Below the pieces are notes generated by a model. That model did not search any database. It was not told where the DNA came from and saw nothing but the letters and a program-made list of their open reading frames with translations. The translations under genes and the position numbers were made by a program. Of a DNA stretch of 64,000 nucleotides, positions 21,738 to 30,977 are shown in pieces (position 1 is the first letter of the stretch; each line of letters starts with the position of its first letter). The DNA is from Acinetobacter towneri DSM 14962 = CIP 107472 (GTDB lineage: Bacteria > Pseudomonadota > Gammaproteobacteria > Pseudomonadales > Moraxellaceae). The DNA is taken from the NCBI RefSeq assembly GCF_000368785.1, contig NZ_KB849689.1, positions 366,170 to 430,169 of the forward strand. Reading direction: 5' to 3'.

Positions 21738-22913
21738 TTGCAAAATCGGAAACTTAAAATAGGTATCGTTGTGGGAGAAGTATCGGGTGATACTTTAGGG
21801 GCACAACTCATGCGACGTTTTCGTGAGCAAGGCATTGATGCAGAGTTTGAAGGCATTGGTGGCCCGCAAATGATTGCGGAAGGTTTTAAAAGTTATTATC
21901 CGATGGATATTTTATCGGTAATGGGCATTGTTGAAGTGCTGAAAGATTTGAAAAAACTCTTTGCAGTACGGGATGGTTTGGTCGAAAAGTGGACTCAACA
22001 TCCCGTCGATGTCTTTGTCGGAGTTGATGCGCCTGATTTTAATTTACGTCTTGCCAAAAGTTTAAAACAGAAAAACTTGCCGATTAAAACCGTGCAATAT
22101 GTCAGTCCTTCGGTATGGGCATGGCGACAAGGTCGGGTACATGGCATTAAAGCCAGTATAGATTTGGTACTGTGTTTATTTCCGTTTGAAAAAGCCTTTT
22201 TTAAAAAATGGGATGTGCCTGCAGCCTTTGTCGGACATCCTTTGGCGAGTCAGTTGCCGTTGGAAAATCCAATTGCTGCAGCAAAACAAGAATTGGGTTT
22301 AGACCAACAGCAACAACATATTGCGTTATTGCCTGGTAGCCGACGTGGTGAAATTGAGCGTTTAGGGCCGTTAGTTTTAGATGCGGCTTATATTTTGACG
22401 CAAAAATATCCGCAGTTTAAGTTTTTAATTCCTGCAATTAATGATGCACGTAAACAACAAATTGAAGCGTTACTGCAGTCTTATCCGAGTGCATTACAAG
22501 ACAAAGTGCAATTGATGGAAAATCGTGGCACAGAATCCAAAATTGGTCGTCAGGTAATGAATGCGTCCGATATGATTGCACTGGCTTCAGGCACGGCGAC
22601 GTTAGAAGCGATGCTATTACATCGTCCAATGGTTACGTTTTATAAGCTCAATCGCATTACGTACTGGATTGCGAAACTGTTGGTGAAAATTCCTTATTAT
22701 TCATTGCCAAATATTATTGCAGGTAAAAAGGTTATTCAGGAATTAATTCAGGATGATGCAACACCAGAGCGTTTGGCAGCAGAAATTGAAAAGTTAATTT
22801 ATATCGAAACTGCACAAATTCAAGTGATGCAACATATCACTATGCATAAGCAATTATTGTCCGATAACAGCGAAGACCCTGCACAAGCAATTTTGGCGAT
22901 TTTAGATCGTTAA
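21738..22913 (+). CDS. lpxB: lipid-A-disaccharide synthase
   Basis: Membrane-associated glycosyltransferase (GT19) that joins UDP-diacylglucosamine to lipid X in lipid A synthesis. It has 391 residues. IGIVVGEVSGDTLGAQLMRRF opens the protein; GIGGPQM, VGVDAPDFNLRLAK, YVSPSVWAWRQGRV, FVGHPLASQLP, LLPGSRRGEIERLGPL and SGTATLEAMLLHRPMVTFYK follow. The start is a TTG at 21738 with AGAGGA (21724-21729) about 8 nt upstream and no nearer in-frame ATG. It lies apart from the usual lpxD-fabZ-lpxA cluster. Its stop is only 5 bp from the end of the convergent AraC gene. Confidence 0.96.
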   Translation: MQNRKLKIGIVVGEVSGDTLGAQLMRRFREQGIDAEFEGIGGPQMIAEGFKSYYPMDILSVMGIVEVLKDLKKLFAVRDGLVEKWTQHPVDVFVGVDAPDFNLRLAKSLKQKNLPIKTVQYVSPSVWAWRQGRVHGIKASIDLVLCLFPFEKAFFKKWDVPAAFVGHPLASQLPLENPIAAAKQELGLDQQQQHIALLPGSRRGEIERLGPLVLDAAYILTQKYPQFKFLIPAINDARKQQIEALLQSYPSALQDKVQLMENRGTESKIGRQVMNASDMIALASGTATLEAMLLHRPMVTFYKLNRITYWIAKLLVKIPYYSLPNIIAGKKVIQELIQDDATPERLAAEIEKLIYIETAQIQVMQHITMHKQLLSDNSEDPAQAILAILDR

Positions 22914-22918
22914 ACTGT

Positions 22919-23872
22919 TCATTTCGTGATTGCATTGTTGTTTTGAAACTGCTGCCGATACTGGCTAGGTGTTAGCTCGAATTGCTTTTTAAAAGTTTGG
23001 CTAAAGGCGGTTTCGGAAGAATAACCGACACGATGGGCAATTTGTTGAATCGACAATTGTCCTTGCTGTAAATAATGCGATGCCAAGCGTAGCCGATGTT
23101 GTTGTAAGTATGCCAAAGGCGGCTCACCAATCACCTGATTAAACAAATTGGCAAATTTAGAACGTGACATGCAACATTGTTCTGCCAAACTTTCTACCGT
23201 CCATGCTTTTTCGGGTTGACCATGAATAGCTGCGAGCGCATTGGAAAGTTCAGGATGTGCCAAAGCGCCGAGCCAGTTATTTGAGTCATCAAGCTGAAAA
23301 ATATAATCACGCACACATTCAATCAGTAAAATACTGACCAAGTGATCTAATATTTTATCCCGTCCCGGTCGGATTTGATGACTTTCCACCGCTAAAAATT
23401 GCAAGCCAATTTGTAACCACTCGGGCGCTGTGCTGCACATGATATGCGGAATATGCAGATATTCGGGTAGGGCACTTAAAAGCGGTTTTGCCATGGTGGT
23501 GTCCATGTGGCATTGAATCACCAAAATAAATGCGTCTTCAGCTTGTGTGTGATTTATCGTGCCAAAACTTATTGACTGCTGTGACTGAATTTGAAATAAA
23601 TCCGAAATATCAAAGTGTTCTGTCCAGTGAGTGTCTGCAGTTGCACTTGCGTAATGACTGCAACCCGATGGAATCAGGACAATATCACCTGCATCAATGT
23701 GAAGGTGTGTCTGTGCAGATAAATGGATATGCAGCGAGCCTTGTAGTACTACATAAGCCAGCATTGCCCCTTGGTCACGATATTGAAATGACCAATCTCC
23801 TTGAGGATTTAAATAGATATATTCTGATTGGTGCAGATGTATATCATCAAAAATTTTACTTAAAGCATCCAT
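22919..23872 (-). CDS. AraC family regulator (AlkR-like)
   Basis: A 317-residue AraC/XylS-type activator. Residues 1-190 form a cupin-like ligand-binding domain (HLSAQTHLHIDAGDIVLIPSGCSHYA is the beta-barrel core). Residues about 215-312 hold the two helix-turn-helix motifs: WTVESLAEQCCMSRSKFANLFNQVIGEPPLAYLQQHRL and LSIQQIAHRVGYSSETAFSQTFKKQFELTPSQYRQQF. It is divergent from the alkane monooxygenase gene (166-bp gap). In Acinetobacter, AraC-type AlkR activates alkM in response to alkanes, so the same role is likely here, by inference from context. Confidence 0.85.
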   Translation of the reverse strand: MDALSKIFDDIHLHQSEYIYLNPQGDWSFQYRDQGAMLAYVVLQGSLHIHLSAQTHLHIDAGDIVLIPSGCSHYASATADTHWTEHFDISDLFQIQSQQSISFGTINHTQAEDAFILVIQCHMDTTMAKPLLSALPEYLHIPHIMCSTAPEWLQIGLQFLAVESHQIRPGRDKILDHLVSILLIECVRDYIFQLDDSNNWLGALAHPELSNALAAIHGQPEKAWTVESLAEQCCMSRSKFANLFNQVIGEPPLAYLQQHRLRLASHYLQQGQLSIQQIAHRVGYSSETAFSQTFKKQFELTPSQYRQQFQNNNAITK

Positions 23873-24038
23873 ATTTTAAGCATAAATCATTAAAAAAAAT
23901 AAACCTGTGATTTCAGGACAATATAGCGCATTTTTGCGCCAAAGACTTTTGCATAGCTTTTTTGGACGTCTGCAACTGTTCATTCTCGTGTCTTTCCTCA
24001 AATATATAGGTAGAACAGCGTAGAAGGAAGAAAATAAG
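23873..24038. promoter_or_regulatory. divergent AraC-alkB promoter region
   Basis: The 166-bp gap between the divergent regulator and alkB must hold both promoters. It contains a small inverted repeat GCGCA (23926-23930) / TGCGC (23935-23939) and A/T-rich tracts. AAGGAAG lies just upstream of the alkB ATG. No AraC-type direct repeat was identified with confidence. Confidence 0.4.
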
Positions 24039-25244
24039 ATGAACGCACCACTTCATTTGCTTAAAGAGATGGAACAGGATGTTCCTTATAAAAGCGCGGC
24101 TCAACTCGATAAAAAGCGTTATTTATGGTTGATCAGCCCATTTTTACCTGTATTGGGGATGGGGATTTTGGCGGGTTATCAATTCGCTCCGAAGCCTGCG
24201 AAAAAAGTTTTTGCTCTAGGTGGCCCTTTATTATTGCATGTGATTATTCCAACAATTGATACTTTAATTGGTCAAGATGCCAACAACCCAAGCAATGAAG
24301 ATGTGAAACGACTTGAGGAAGATCGGTATTATTCGCGTTTGGTGAAAAGTTTTATTCCTTTGCAATATGCCGCCAATATTTATGCAGCTTATTTGGTTGG
24401 ACGGCCACAAACCTCGTTAGTCGATAAAATTTTTCTGGGTATTTCCATGGGGATGGTGAATGGTATTGCTGTCAATACTGCGCATGAACTCAGCCATAAA
24501 TCTTCAAAAATAGATCACTTACTGTCACATTTGGCTTTAGCACCAACAGGATATAACCATTTTCGGGTTGAGCATCCGTATGGGCATCATAAACGTGCTG
24601 CGACACCTGAAGACCCTGCATCTTCACGTATGGGAGAAACATTTTATGAGTTTTGGCCCCGCACGGTAAAAGGTTCGTTTAAGTCTGCACTGCAAATTGA
24701 AACTCAGCGTTTAAAACGTAAAGGCAAAAGTTTTTGGTCGAAAGACAATGAATTATTACAAGGCTGGGGCATGAGTGCGGCATTTCATGCTGCATTGTTG
24801 GCGCGTTTTGGTACTGGGATCATTCCGTATTTGGCGACACAGGCTTTTTATGGCATTAGCCTGTTTGAAATAATTAATTATATAGAACATTATGGCTTGC
24901 TTAGACAAAAAGATGCGCATGGCAAATATGAGCGCACTATGCCTGAACACAGCTGGAATAATAACAATATTGTGACCAATTTGTTTTTGTATCAATTACA
25001 ACGTCATTCCGATCATCATGCTTATCCAACCCGACCATTTCAGGCTTTGCGACATTTTGATGAAGCGCCTGAATTACCAAGCGGTTATGCCAGCATGTTG
25101 CTGCCTGCCATGATTCCACCTTTGTGGTTTAAAATTATGGATAAACGTGTATTTGAACATTATCAAGGCAATTTAAACAAAGCCAATATTCAGCCTAAAC
25201 GCCGTGCACGAATTTTTAAGAAATTTGGTGTGGTGGATAATTGA
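24039..25244 (+). CDS. alkB: alkane 1-monooxygenase
   Basis: Integral-membrane non-haem di-iron hydroxylase that oxidises n-alkanes to primary alcohols using rubredoxin. It has 401 residues with several membrane helices in the first 270. The four His clusters of the AlkB family are present: HELSHKSS, EHPYGHHKRAATPEDPASSR, NYIEHYGLLR and LQRHSDHHAYPTRPFQALR. It is close to AlkM-type enzymes in length and motifs. It is divergent from an AraC regulator and upstream of two acyl-CoA dehydrogenase genes. No rubredoxin gene is in the window. Confidence 0.95.
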   Translation: MNAPLHLLKEMEQDVPYKSAAQLDKKRYLWLISPFLPVLGMGILAGYQFAPKPAKKVFALGGPLLLHVIIPTIDTLIGQDANNPSNEDVKRLEEDRYYSRLVKSFIPLQYAANIYAAYLVGRPQTSLVDKIFLGISMGMVNGIAVNTAHELSHKSSKIDHLLSHLALAPTGYNHFRVEHPYGHHKRAATPEDPASSRMGETFYEFWPRTVKGSFKSALQIETQRLKRKGKSFWSKDNELLQGWGMSAAFHAALLARFGTGIIPYLATQAFYGISLFEIINYIEHYGLLRQKDAHGKYERTMPEHSWNNNNIVTNLFLYQLQRHSDHHAYPTRPFQALRHFDEAPELPSGYASMLLPAMIPPLWFKIMDKRVFEHYQGNLNKANIQPKRRARIFKKFGVVDN

Positions 25245-25391
25245 TTGAATTATTAAGATTATTTTTTAATATTCATTTTGATATTTCTTTTGTATATATC
25301 TTTCAAAGGAAAGATTGAGATGTATACCAGATGTCTATTTTCACTCATCTTACTATGAATTGACTTCATCTCATTTTGGCGCATAATAAAG

Positions 25392-25407
25392 TTATATATT
25401 TATATAA
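25392..25407. promoter_or_regulatory. palindrome before the MazE/MazF-like genes
   Basis: TTATATATTTATATAA: perfect 7-bp arms around TT, only a few bases before the TGAGGTG ribosome site at about 25411. AbrB-type antitoxins usually repress their own operon by binding such A/T palindromes. The site also overlaps a plausible -10 region. Confidence 0.5.
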
Positions 25408-25420
25408 TATTGAGGTGGGT

Positions 25421-25669
25421 ATGATTCATACAAACTTGAGAAAAGTAGGTGGTTCGGTCATGCTTGCCGTACCGCCTACATTATTAAAAAGTTTAGGTTT
25501 AGATGCGGGAAAGGAAGTTTCTCTGAGCATTGTGAATGGTAAGTTAGTGGTCGAACCTAAAGCGAAGCCATCTTATAAATTGGCTGACTTGCTGCAAGAG
25601 CATCAAGCTTTAGCATTAGAGCAAGATGCGTGGCATGATGTAAAAGCAGTTGGGCGAGAAGAAATCTAA
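25421..25669 (+). CDS. AbrB/MazE-type antitoxin
   Basis: An 82-residue protein starting MIHTNLRKVGGSVMLAVPPTLLKSLGLDAGKEVSLSIVNGKLVVEP, the swapped-hairpin AbrB/MazE DNA-binding fold (PemI/ChpS-like). The C-terminal part (YKLADLLQEHQALALEQDAWHD) is the flexible toxin-binding tail. GAGGTG is placed 4-6 nt before the ATG at 25421; an upstream in-frame start at 25376 would run through the palindrome. Its stop overlaps the toxin ATG by one base (TAATG). It should neutralise the toxin and repress the pair. Confidence 0.88.
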   Translation: MIHTNLRKVGGSVMLAVPPTLLKSLGLDAGKEVSLSIVNGKLVVEPKAKPSYKLADLLQEHQALALEQDAWHDVKAVGREEI

Positions 25670-26004
25670 TGAATCAAGGCGATATTTATTTGATTTCATT
25701 AGATCCAACACTTGGACATGAACAACAAGGTAAGCGACCTGTATTTGTTATTTCACCTAAGTCATTTAATCTTATTACTAAAATGCCGATTGTTTTGCCT
25801 ATTACTTCTGGTGGAAACTTTGCACGAAATATGGGTTTCGCTGTAGAGCTTATTGGTGGGAAAACTACAGGTATTGTGCGTTGTGATCAACCTAGAGCTT
25901 TAGATTTTGAAGCTAGACACGCGCGGTTTTTAGAATCCTCGCACGCAGATGTTTTGGATGAGGTTTTAGCAAGATATATCGCAATTTTTTCACCTGAAGA
26001 TTAA
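25669..26004 (+). CDS. MazF/PemK-type toxin
   Basis: A 111-residue CcdB/PemK-fold endoribonuclease. MNQGDIYLISLDPTLGHEQQGKRPVFVISPKSFN is the conserved first strand pair, with the catalytic Arg in KRPV; IVLPITSGGNF and GIVRCDQPRALDFEARHARFLE are the remaining family segments. It starts on the antitoxin stop (TAATG) and so is translationally coupled. Type II pairs of this kind cut mRNA when free. Inserted between alkB and the acyl-CoA dehydrogenases, it has no direct metabolic role and may stabilise the locus. Confidence 0.9.
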   Translation: MNQGDIYLISLDPTLGHEQQGKRPVFVISPKSFNLITKMPIVLPITSGGNFARNMGFAVELIGGKTTGIVRCDQPRALDFEARHARFLESSHADVLDEVLARYIAIFSPED

Positions 26005-26014
26005 TTTATATCGA

Positions 26015-26060
26015 AAAAGACAGAAATTTATAGCAATATTTCTATGAAAATCTGTCTTTT
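26015..26060. terminator. long hairpin terminator after toxin gene
   Basis: AAAAGACAGA (26015-26024) pairs with TCTGTCTTTT (26051-26060) with a partly paired 26-nt interior and a T-rich tail. It separates the toxin gene from the convergent acyl-CoA dehydrogenase gene. Confidence 0.75.
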
Positions 26061-26093
26061 ATCTTACTTTACTATATGCCTTAAATCATAAAA

Positions 26094-27293
26094 TCACTTG
26101 AGCTCACTCGAACTTTTACCTAATTCACGACGGGCAATAATCAATAGCTGAATCTGTTGCGTACCTTCAAAAATATCTAAAATTTTCGAATCACGTGCCC
26201 ATTTTTCCAATAACTCATCTTCGTTATAACCCACCGATGCAGCTAACTCGACACACCTGAGCGTGATTTCATTACACACGCGACCAGCTTTGGCTTTGGA
26301 AATAGAAGCTTCGCGTGAGTTAGGCTGTTTATTGTCTGCCATCCATGCTGCTTTGAGCATCAATAAACGTGCGGCTTCCCATTCTGCTTCCATCCGATAA
26401 GTCTGTGCTGCGATATGTGAACACTGTAAATAGGGCGTGGCATAATTTGCATCTAATTGGTCTTTAAAAATTTCCTTAATCCGCTCTAAAGCGGCTTTGG
26501 CACAACCAACGGCCATAGCTGCCACCAAAGGGCGAGTGTTATCAAAGGTTTCCATCACACCTGCAAACCCTTTGGCAACATCAATTTCTGTATTGCCTAA
26601 AAGGTTGCTCGCAGGAACACGGCAATTTTCAAATCGAATTGTTGCTGTGTCCGAGGCTTTAATCCCTAATTTATGTTCTAAGCGTTCCACGGTCATGCCA
26701 GGTGTGCCCTTAGTCACAACAAAGGATTTGATCGCAGCACGTCCCAGTTTTTTGTCTAAGGTTGCCCACACAACAACGGCATCGGCGCGGTCACCAGAGG
26801 TCACAAAAATCTTTTCACCATTTAAAATATATTCATTGTCTACTTTGGTGGCAGTGGTACGAATAGCCGCAGAGTCAGAACCACAGTTGGGTTCGGTAAT
26901 TGCCATGGCTGCCCAAACACCATTAAAGCGTTGTAATTGTTCTTCATTGGCCACCGCAGCAATCGCAGAATTACCTAAACCTTGGCGTGGCATACTGAGT
27001 AATAAACCTGTATCGCCATAACACATTTCGACAATACTCAGTGCGGTAGACATATTTACGCCATTTTTGTTACCTGTAGATGTGTCACCACGTTTGTTGA
27101 CTGCTGCACCTGCATTCATGCCATCGCCCGCTTGGTTCATACCATCAACTAAGGCGGCAAGCATGTCTAATTCTTTCGGGTAGGCGTGTTCGGCTTTATC
27201 ATATTTCCTTGAAATGGGACGTAATACATTTAAAGCAACTTCATGTGCCTGATCGACCAACATTTTGAATTTTTTTGGATTTTGTAAATTCAT
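26094..27293 (-). CDS. acyl-CoA dehydrogenase
   Basis: A 399-residue FAD-dependent acyl-CoA dehydrogenase, probably for fatty acid beta-oxidation. Residues 1-130 are helical; ITEPNCGSDSAAIRTTA and YILNGEKIFVTSGDRADAVVVWATLD form the beta domain with the FAD and substrate loop. The C-terminal helices contain AYQTYRMEAEWE-like packing and IFEGTQQIQLLIIARR, whose Glu is in the catalytic position used by medium/short-chain type enzymes. It is followed on the same strand by a second, 436-residue dehydrogenase 51 bp upstream. Chain-length preference unknown. Confidence 0.92.
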   Translation of the reverse strand: MNLQNPKKFKMLVDQAHEVALNVLRPISRKYDKAEHAYPKELDMLAALVDGMNQAGDGMNAGAAVNKRGDTSTGNKNGVNMSTALSIVEMCYGDTGLLLSMPRQGLGNSAIAAVANEEQLQRFNGVWAAMAITEPNCGSDSAAIRTTATKVDNEYILNGEKIFVTSGDRADAVVVWATLDKKLGRAAIKSFVVTKGTPGMTVERLEHKLGIKASDTATIRFENCRVPASNLLGNTEIDVAKGFAGVMETFDNTRPLVAAMAVGCAKAALERIKEIFKDQLDANYATPYLQCSHIAAQTYRMEAEWEAARLLMLKAAWMADNKQPNSREASISKAKAGRVCNEITLRCVELAASVGYNEDELLEKWARDSKILDIFEGTQQIQLLIIARRELGKSSSELK

Positions 27294-27344
27294 GGATGTA
27301 TTCCTTATTTTTCTAGCTGGCTATCGTTTATTGATGGTGTGAGA

Positions 27345-28655
27345 TTAAGCATGCAAGCCTGAATGCATAATTGCAGTCGCACGTAAATCACGATACCAAC
27401 GTTCTACAGGATGTTCTTTGGTAAAGCCATGACCACCTAAAATTTGCACGCCATTGGTGGCAATTTGCATAGATTTTTCTGCACAGAGCAGACGTGCTAA
27501 ATATGCTTCTCGATGAAAGTTTTTACCCGATTCGGCAAGACTCGCTGCATTCAGCAACAGCATGCGCATGGCTTCAATTTCAATGGCCATATCTGCAATC
27601 ATAAAAGCCACACTTTGACGATGTGAAATTGGTTCGCCAAATGCAGTGCGCTCATTGGCATAGCGAATACAATAACTTTTCACTGCTTCACAGCAACCAA
27701 CTGCCATGGCGCACCACATGAGATTGCCTAAATCTAAAAATGCGCTGTAATCGAAATCATCTGTGCCTAAACGCTCCGCAGGGGTTTGATTAAACTTTAA
27801 AGTCGCCGTTTCGCAGGCTTTTAAGCCCATTGCAGGCGCTGCTTTAAATTGAATAGAAGCATCACGTTGCACAATGAACACATCGGCTTGACCATTTAGC
27901 TCTGCACTAACCAAAAATAAATCTGCTGTTTCGGCCAAAATCACCAGCGTTTTTTCACCTGTAATTAGGTACTGTCCATTTTGCAAAGTCGCTTTGGTTT
28001 TTAGCTGATACGGATTAAACGCAGCAGTATTTTCCTGAATCGCAAAAGTGGCTTGAAGTGGCGTTGGATGGTTCGCGTCTGTTTCGGAAAACGCAGATAA
28101 ATACTGATTTTGAACCTGTTCTGAACCCCAGCGAGTTATGGCATTCATTACGCCAAATGTGGAAAGTAATCCTGCGGTTAAGCCAAAGTCGCCACGTGCC
28201 AATTGTTCGGCAATTAAAATATGGCTGACAATATTTTGTTCAGTGGCAACACCGCCTAAAGCTTCGGGCAGAGCATAGGTGTTCAAACCTAAATCTGTGC
28301 TGTATTGCCATAATACTTGTGGGAATTTCGCATCATGATCTGCCTGATGTGCCAATGGATAGATCACTTCTGTAGCAAATTGCTGCATGGCATCGACCAG
28401 CATTTGCTGTTCTTCACTCAATGACAAATCAAATAAATCTTTGGATTGACGTGTCAGTCGTTGTTGCGGTAATTTTTGTGTGCTTTTAAAATTTTTTTGA
28501 GTGGTTTCAAAGGTTTTAAAACCTGCTTTGGCTGAGTGATATAGAGATTGTTCAACCCATTTGCGTAATTTGAATTGATCGAGCAGATCACTCGATGCCA
28601 TTTTAGTGAGTAGCGCTAAGCCGAATCCTTGGGCTTTGTTTATCATTTGACTCAT
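27345..28655 (-). CDS. acyl-CoA dehydrogenase, second paralogue
   Basis: A 436-residue acyl-CoA dehydrogenase-family protein, first gene of a two-gene unit with the dehydrogenase at 26094-27293. An N-terminal extension of about 75 residues precedes LSLSEEQQMLVDAMQQFATEVIYPLAHQ. The middle domain has FAIQENTAAFNPYQLKTKA and YLITGEKTLVILAETADLFLVSA; the C-terminal part has ERTAFGEPISHRQSVAFMIADMAIEIEAMRML and GVQILGGHGFTKEHPVERWYRDLRATAIMHSG. The final segment has no EGT in the catalytic position, so the base may differ or the protein may act with its partner. Confidence 0.88.
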   Translation of the reverse strand: MSQMINKAQGFGLALLTKMASSDLLDQFKLRKWVEQSLYHSAKAGFKTFETTQKNFKSTQKLPQQRLTRQSKDLFDLSLSEEQQMLVDAMQQFATEVIYPLAHQADHDAKFPQVLWQYSTDLGLNTYALPEALGGVATEQNIVSHILIAEQLARGDFGLTAGLLSTFGVMNAITRWGSEQVQNQYLSAFSETDANHPTPLQATFAIQENTAAFNPYQLKTKATLQNGQYLITGEKTLVILAETADLFLVSAELNGQADVFIVQRDASIQFKAAPAMGLKACETATLKFNQTPAERLGTDDFDYSAFLDLGNLMWCAMAVGCCEAVKSYCIRYANERTAFGEPISHRQSVAFMIADMAIEIEAMRMLLLNAASLAESGKNFHREAYLARLLCAEKSMQIATNGVQILGGHGFTKEHPVERWYRDLRATAIMHSGLHA

Positions 28656-28924
28656 GATTGTGTTGTCCTACACAGAGAATGCTTGTTTTTTATGCTGACA
28701 TGCAGACTATAAAAAAACTATGTCATTGCTGACATGCAGAATTGTCAAAGATAAACGGTAAAAATTTTCTTATAACTGGACTAATATGTGGATTTTTATA
28801 GATTATTAATTTTATAGAAATCTACGCTTTTAAAATAAATTGACCTAAATGACAATTGCATCGAGTGGGCAACAATCATTTAGGTCTATATAACAGCTTT
28901 GATCAAAGAAATAAAAGTTGGGAC

Positions 28925-30298
28925 TTAAATAAACTTTTGAATCATTTTGCGGACATTGGTTTTCGCATCAATCACGGTCATAAAGGTGTAGGCACCAATA
29001 AATTTACGGCTAATAAACATAAATTCTTTAGGCGGCACACTAAAGTAACGCGAAGCCATCGATTTAGATGCTTGTTGCATGACACGGCTATGCAGCTGAC
29101 TTTTTTTCCAGTCATAGCGCGATTGTTCATCCATCACGCCTGCAGGTAAATCGCGGTTATTGTCTAAGTGACTAAAGGCTTCGGTTGCCAATAGAAACAC
29201 TTTTGCCATGTCAGGTTTAATGCTTTCAGGGATGCTGTCAAAAAACTCATAACCCGTCATGGCATTCACCATCATTTGTGGGTCGTGGTAATAACCCGCC
29301 TTGATCAAATTACGCGCCACAGTCAGCAAGTGTTGATCAAATTGACGAATAGCACCAAAGTCGAGCAGTACAATTTTATCGTGAATATCTTCACCATTAC
29401 CTAAGCGAACTAAGTAGTTGCCAAAGTTCGGGTCAGTCTGCATTTCGCCCCATTCAAATACTTCACGCACAGCAATTTCTAAAGAGGCTTCGCCTAATTG
29501 GTTACGGCGTTCTTGAGGTAATGAGAGCATGACAGGGCTGTTAATCGGTACGCCACGTTCAAAGGTCATACACAGCACTTGGTCGCTACAGTATTCATCC
29601 ACAATTTGCGGCACAATGTAGCGCGGATCATCTTTTAAACGGGCAGCAAAACGACGTGTCGTTTCCGCTTCAATTTGATAGTTGACTTCACGATGCATCA
29701 TTTCACGCACTTCATCAAACCACTGATCAAATTCACGGGTTTGCGGCACCATGCGTGTCAATTTGAGCATATTTCTAAATAGGCTCATGTCTGAGTCAAT
29801 CGCATCTGCTACGCCTGGATATTGGATTTTTAATACCAACTCCAAACCATCCGACTTGCGGGTCGCGCGGTGAACTTGAGCCAAAGAGGCTGTACCTAAT
29901 GGCTCATGATCAATGGTGAGATCATCAAGTTTGGCACCTAACTGTGCCTGTAATTGCTGTTTAATTGCAGGCCATGCCAATGCGACAGTCTGGTTATTCA
30001 GCGTGTTGAGTGCTTGCGTAATTTCTTCAGGTAAAAAATGTTCGCCGTACAGCGCCATCATTTGCCCAATCTTCACGATAGAGCCTTTGAGTTTGCCAAT
30101 TTCAGCCACCAAGTAATCGGCTTGTTCTTTCATGGCTTTTTTTCGTTTACGTTCTTTTTCTTCTTCGCTTGAAAACATAGAGGTGGCATTCGAGGCTGCC
30201 CATCGTGTTCCTGCAAGTAAAGATGCCTTTGCGATGGATAAGCGTCGATCCATAGAGGAAGTCTTGAGTTGTTTAAGCTTATCGTTCTGATCTGACAT
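28925..30298 (-). CDS. ABC1/UbiB-like atypical kinase
   Basis: A 457-residue member of the ABC1 (ADCK/UbiB) family of protein-like kinases linked to lipid or ubiquinone metabolism. Diagnostic motifs: KIGQMMALYGEHFLPEE (the KxGQ signature), GTASLAQVHRAT (Ala-rich nucleotide loop), LVLKIQYPGVADAID (catalytic Lys) and KIVLLDFGAIRQF (DFG). No C-terminal membrane helices are evident, unlike E. coli UbiB, so it is more like the AarF/ADCK relatives. The ATG at 30298 is chosen because AAGGA is about 9 nt upstream. It is a single gene on the minus strand. Confidence 0.88.
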   Translation of the reverse strand: MSDQNDKLKQLKTSSMDRRLSIAKASLLAGTRWAASNATSMFSSEEEKERKRKKAMKEQADYLVAEIGKLKGSIVKIGQMMALYGEHFLPEEITQALNTLNNQTVALAWPAIKQQLQAQLGAKLDDLTIDHEPLGTASLAQVHRATRKSDGLELVLKIQYPGVADAIDSDMSLFRNMLKLTRMVPQTREFDQWFDEVREMMHREVNYQIEAETTRRFAARLKDDPRYIVPQIVDEYCSDQVLCMTFERGVPINSPVMLSLPQERRNQLGEASLEIAVREVFEWGEMQTDPNFGNYLVRLGNGEDIHDKIVLLDFGAIRQFDQHLLTVARNLIKAGYYHDPQMMVNAMTGYEFFDSIPESIKPDMAKVFLLATEAFSHLDNNRDLPAGVMDEQSRYDWKKSQLHSRVMQQASKSMASRYFSVPPKEFMFISRKFIGAYTFMTVIDAKTNVRKMIQKFI

Positions 30299-30441
30299 TA
30301 AAATCAATCCTTAAATCAGCAATACGCAGGAAAATTAGATTGTAACGGATATTAGCGCGTCTTAACGTATTAAAAAAGTTCAACTTGCTGAACGACGAGT
30401 TTCCTCGTGAAAAAAGTATGAAAAACGGCTTAAAAGTACTT

Positions 30442-30747
30442 TTACATCCGATATTGCACTTTGGTTTCGGCTTTTTTCATCAATTGCGCTTTGTTGTCTT
30501 GGATAAATTTGAGAATCATCAATTTTACAGAATCGTGTAAAAAACCATGCGCATATCCCTTAACAATAATCACGCTGGGCAAACTAAAAAATAGATATTT
30601 GGCATCATCTAATGACGCATTTTCAAAAATGCCGTTTTCAATCAAAATTTGCTGAAAAAATTGTTTTTCAATCAAGACTGCATCAGAGTGGTTGTCGTTC
30701 CAATAGCTTTGGCGCATGGCCATCAAATTATTGTGTTTGTAGCTCAT
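30442..30747 (-). CDS. small conserved-looking hypothetical protein
   Basis: A 101-residue protein without recognised family. The sequence is polar at the N terminus (MSYKHNNLMAMRQSYWNDNHSDAVLIEKQFFQQ), with a central amphipathic and hydrophobic part (LFFSLPSVIIVKGYAHGFLHD) and a basic Lys-rich C terminus. No signal peptide or clear membrane helix. Codon use resembles its neighbours, which supports real coding. It stands alone, divergent from the LprI-like gene at 30978. Function unknown. Confidence 0.6.
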   Translation of the reverse strand: MSYKHNNLMAMRQSYWNDNHSDAVLIEKQFFQQILIENGIFENASLDDAKYLFFSLPSVIIVKGYAHGFLHDSVKLMILKFIQDNKAQLMKKAETKVQYRM

Positions 30748-30977
30748 AAGGCTGAAAGCTTCATCTATAAAATGAGTAATTCAATTATTGGGATATTGTC
30801 ACATTTTTCAATGATTGTTGTGCATTTATCATAGACTGAATCATAAAAAGCAGGGGATTGACTATATGCTTTTTAACCTGAATCTTGTAGCATCAATGCA
30901 GCAATTTGGGTTTTGTAAAATTATAAAATATTGAAAATTTACCGCGCTTTAAAAACAGACTGCGCTCAGGGGAAAAT

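Noticed and set aside
25376..25420. An extended N terminus for the MazE-like antitoxin (15 more residues)
   Set aside because: It would run through the operator-like palindrome and lacks the AbrB pattern; the start at 25421 has a ribosome site.
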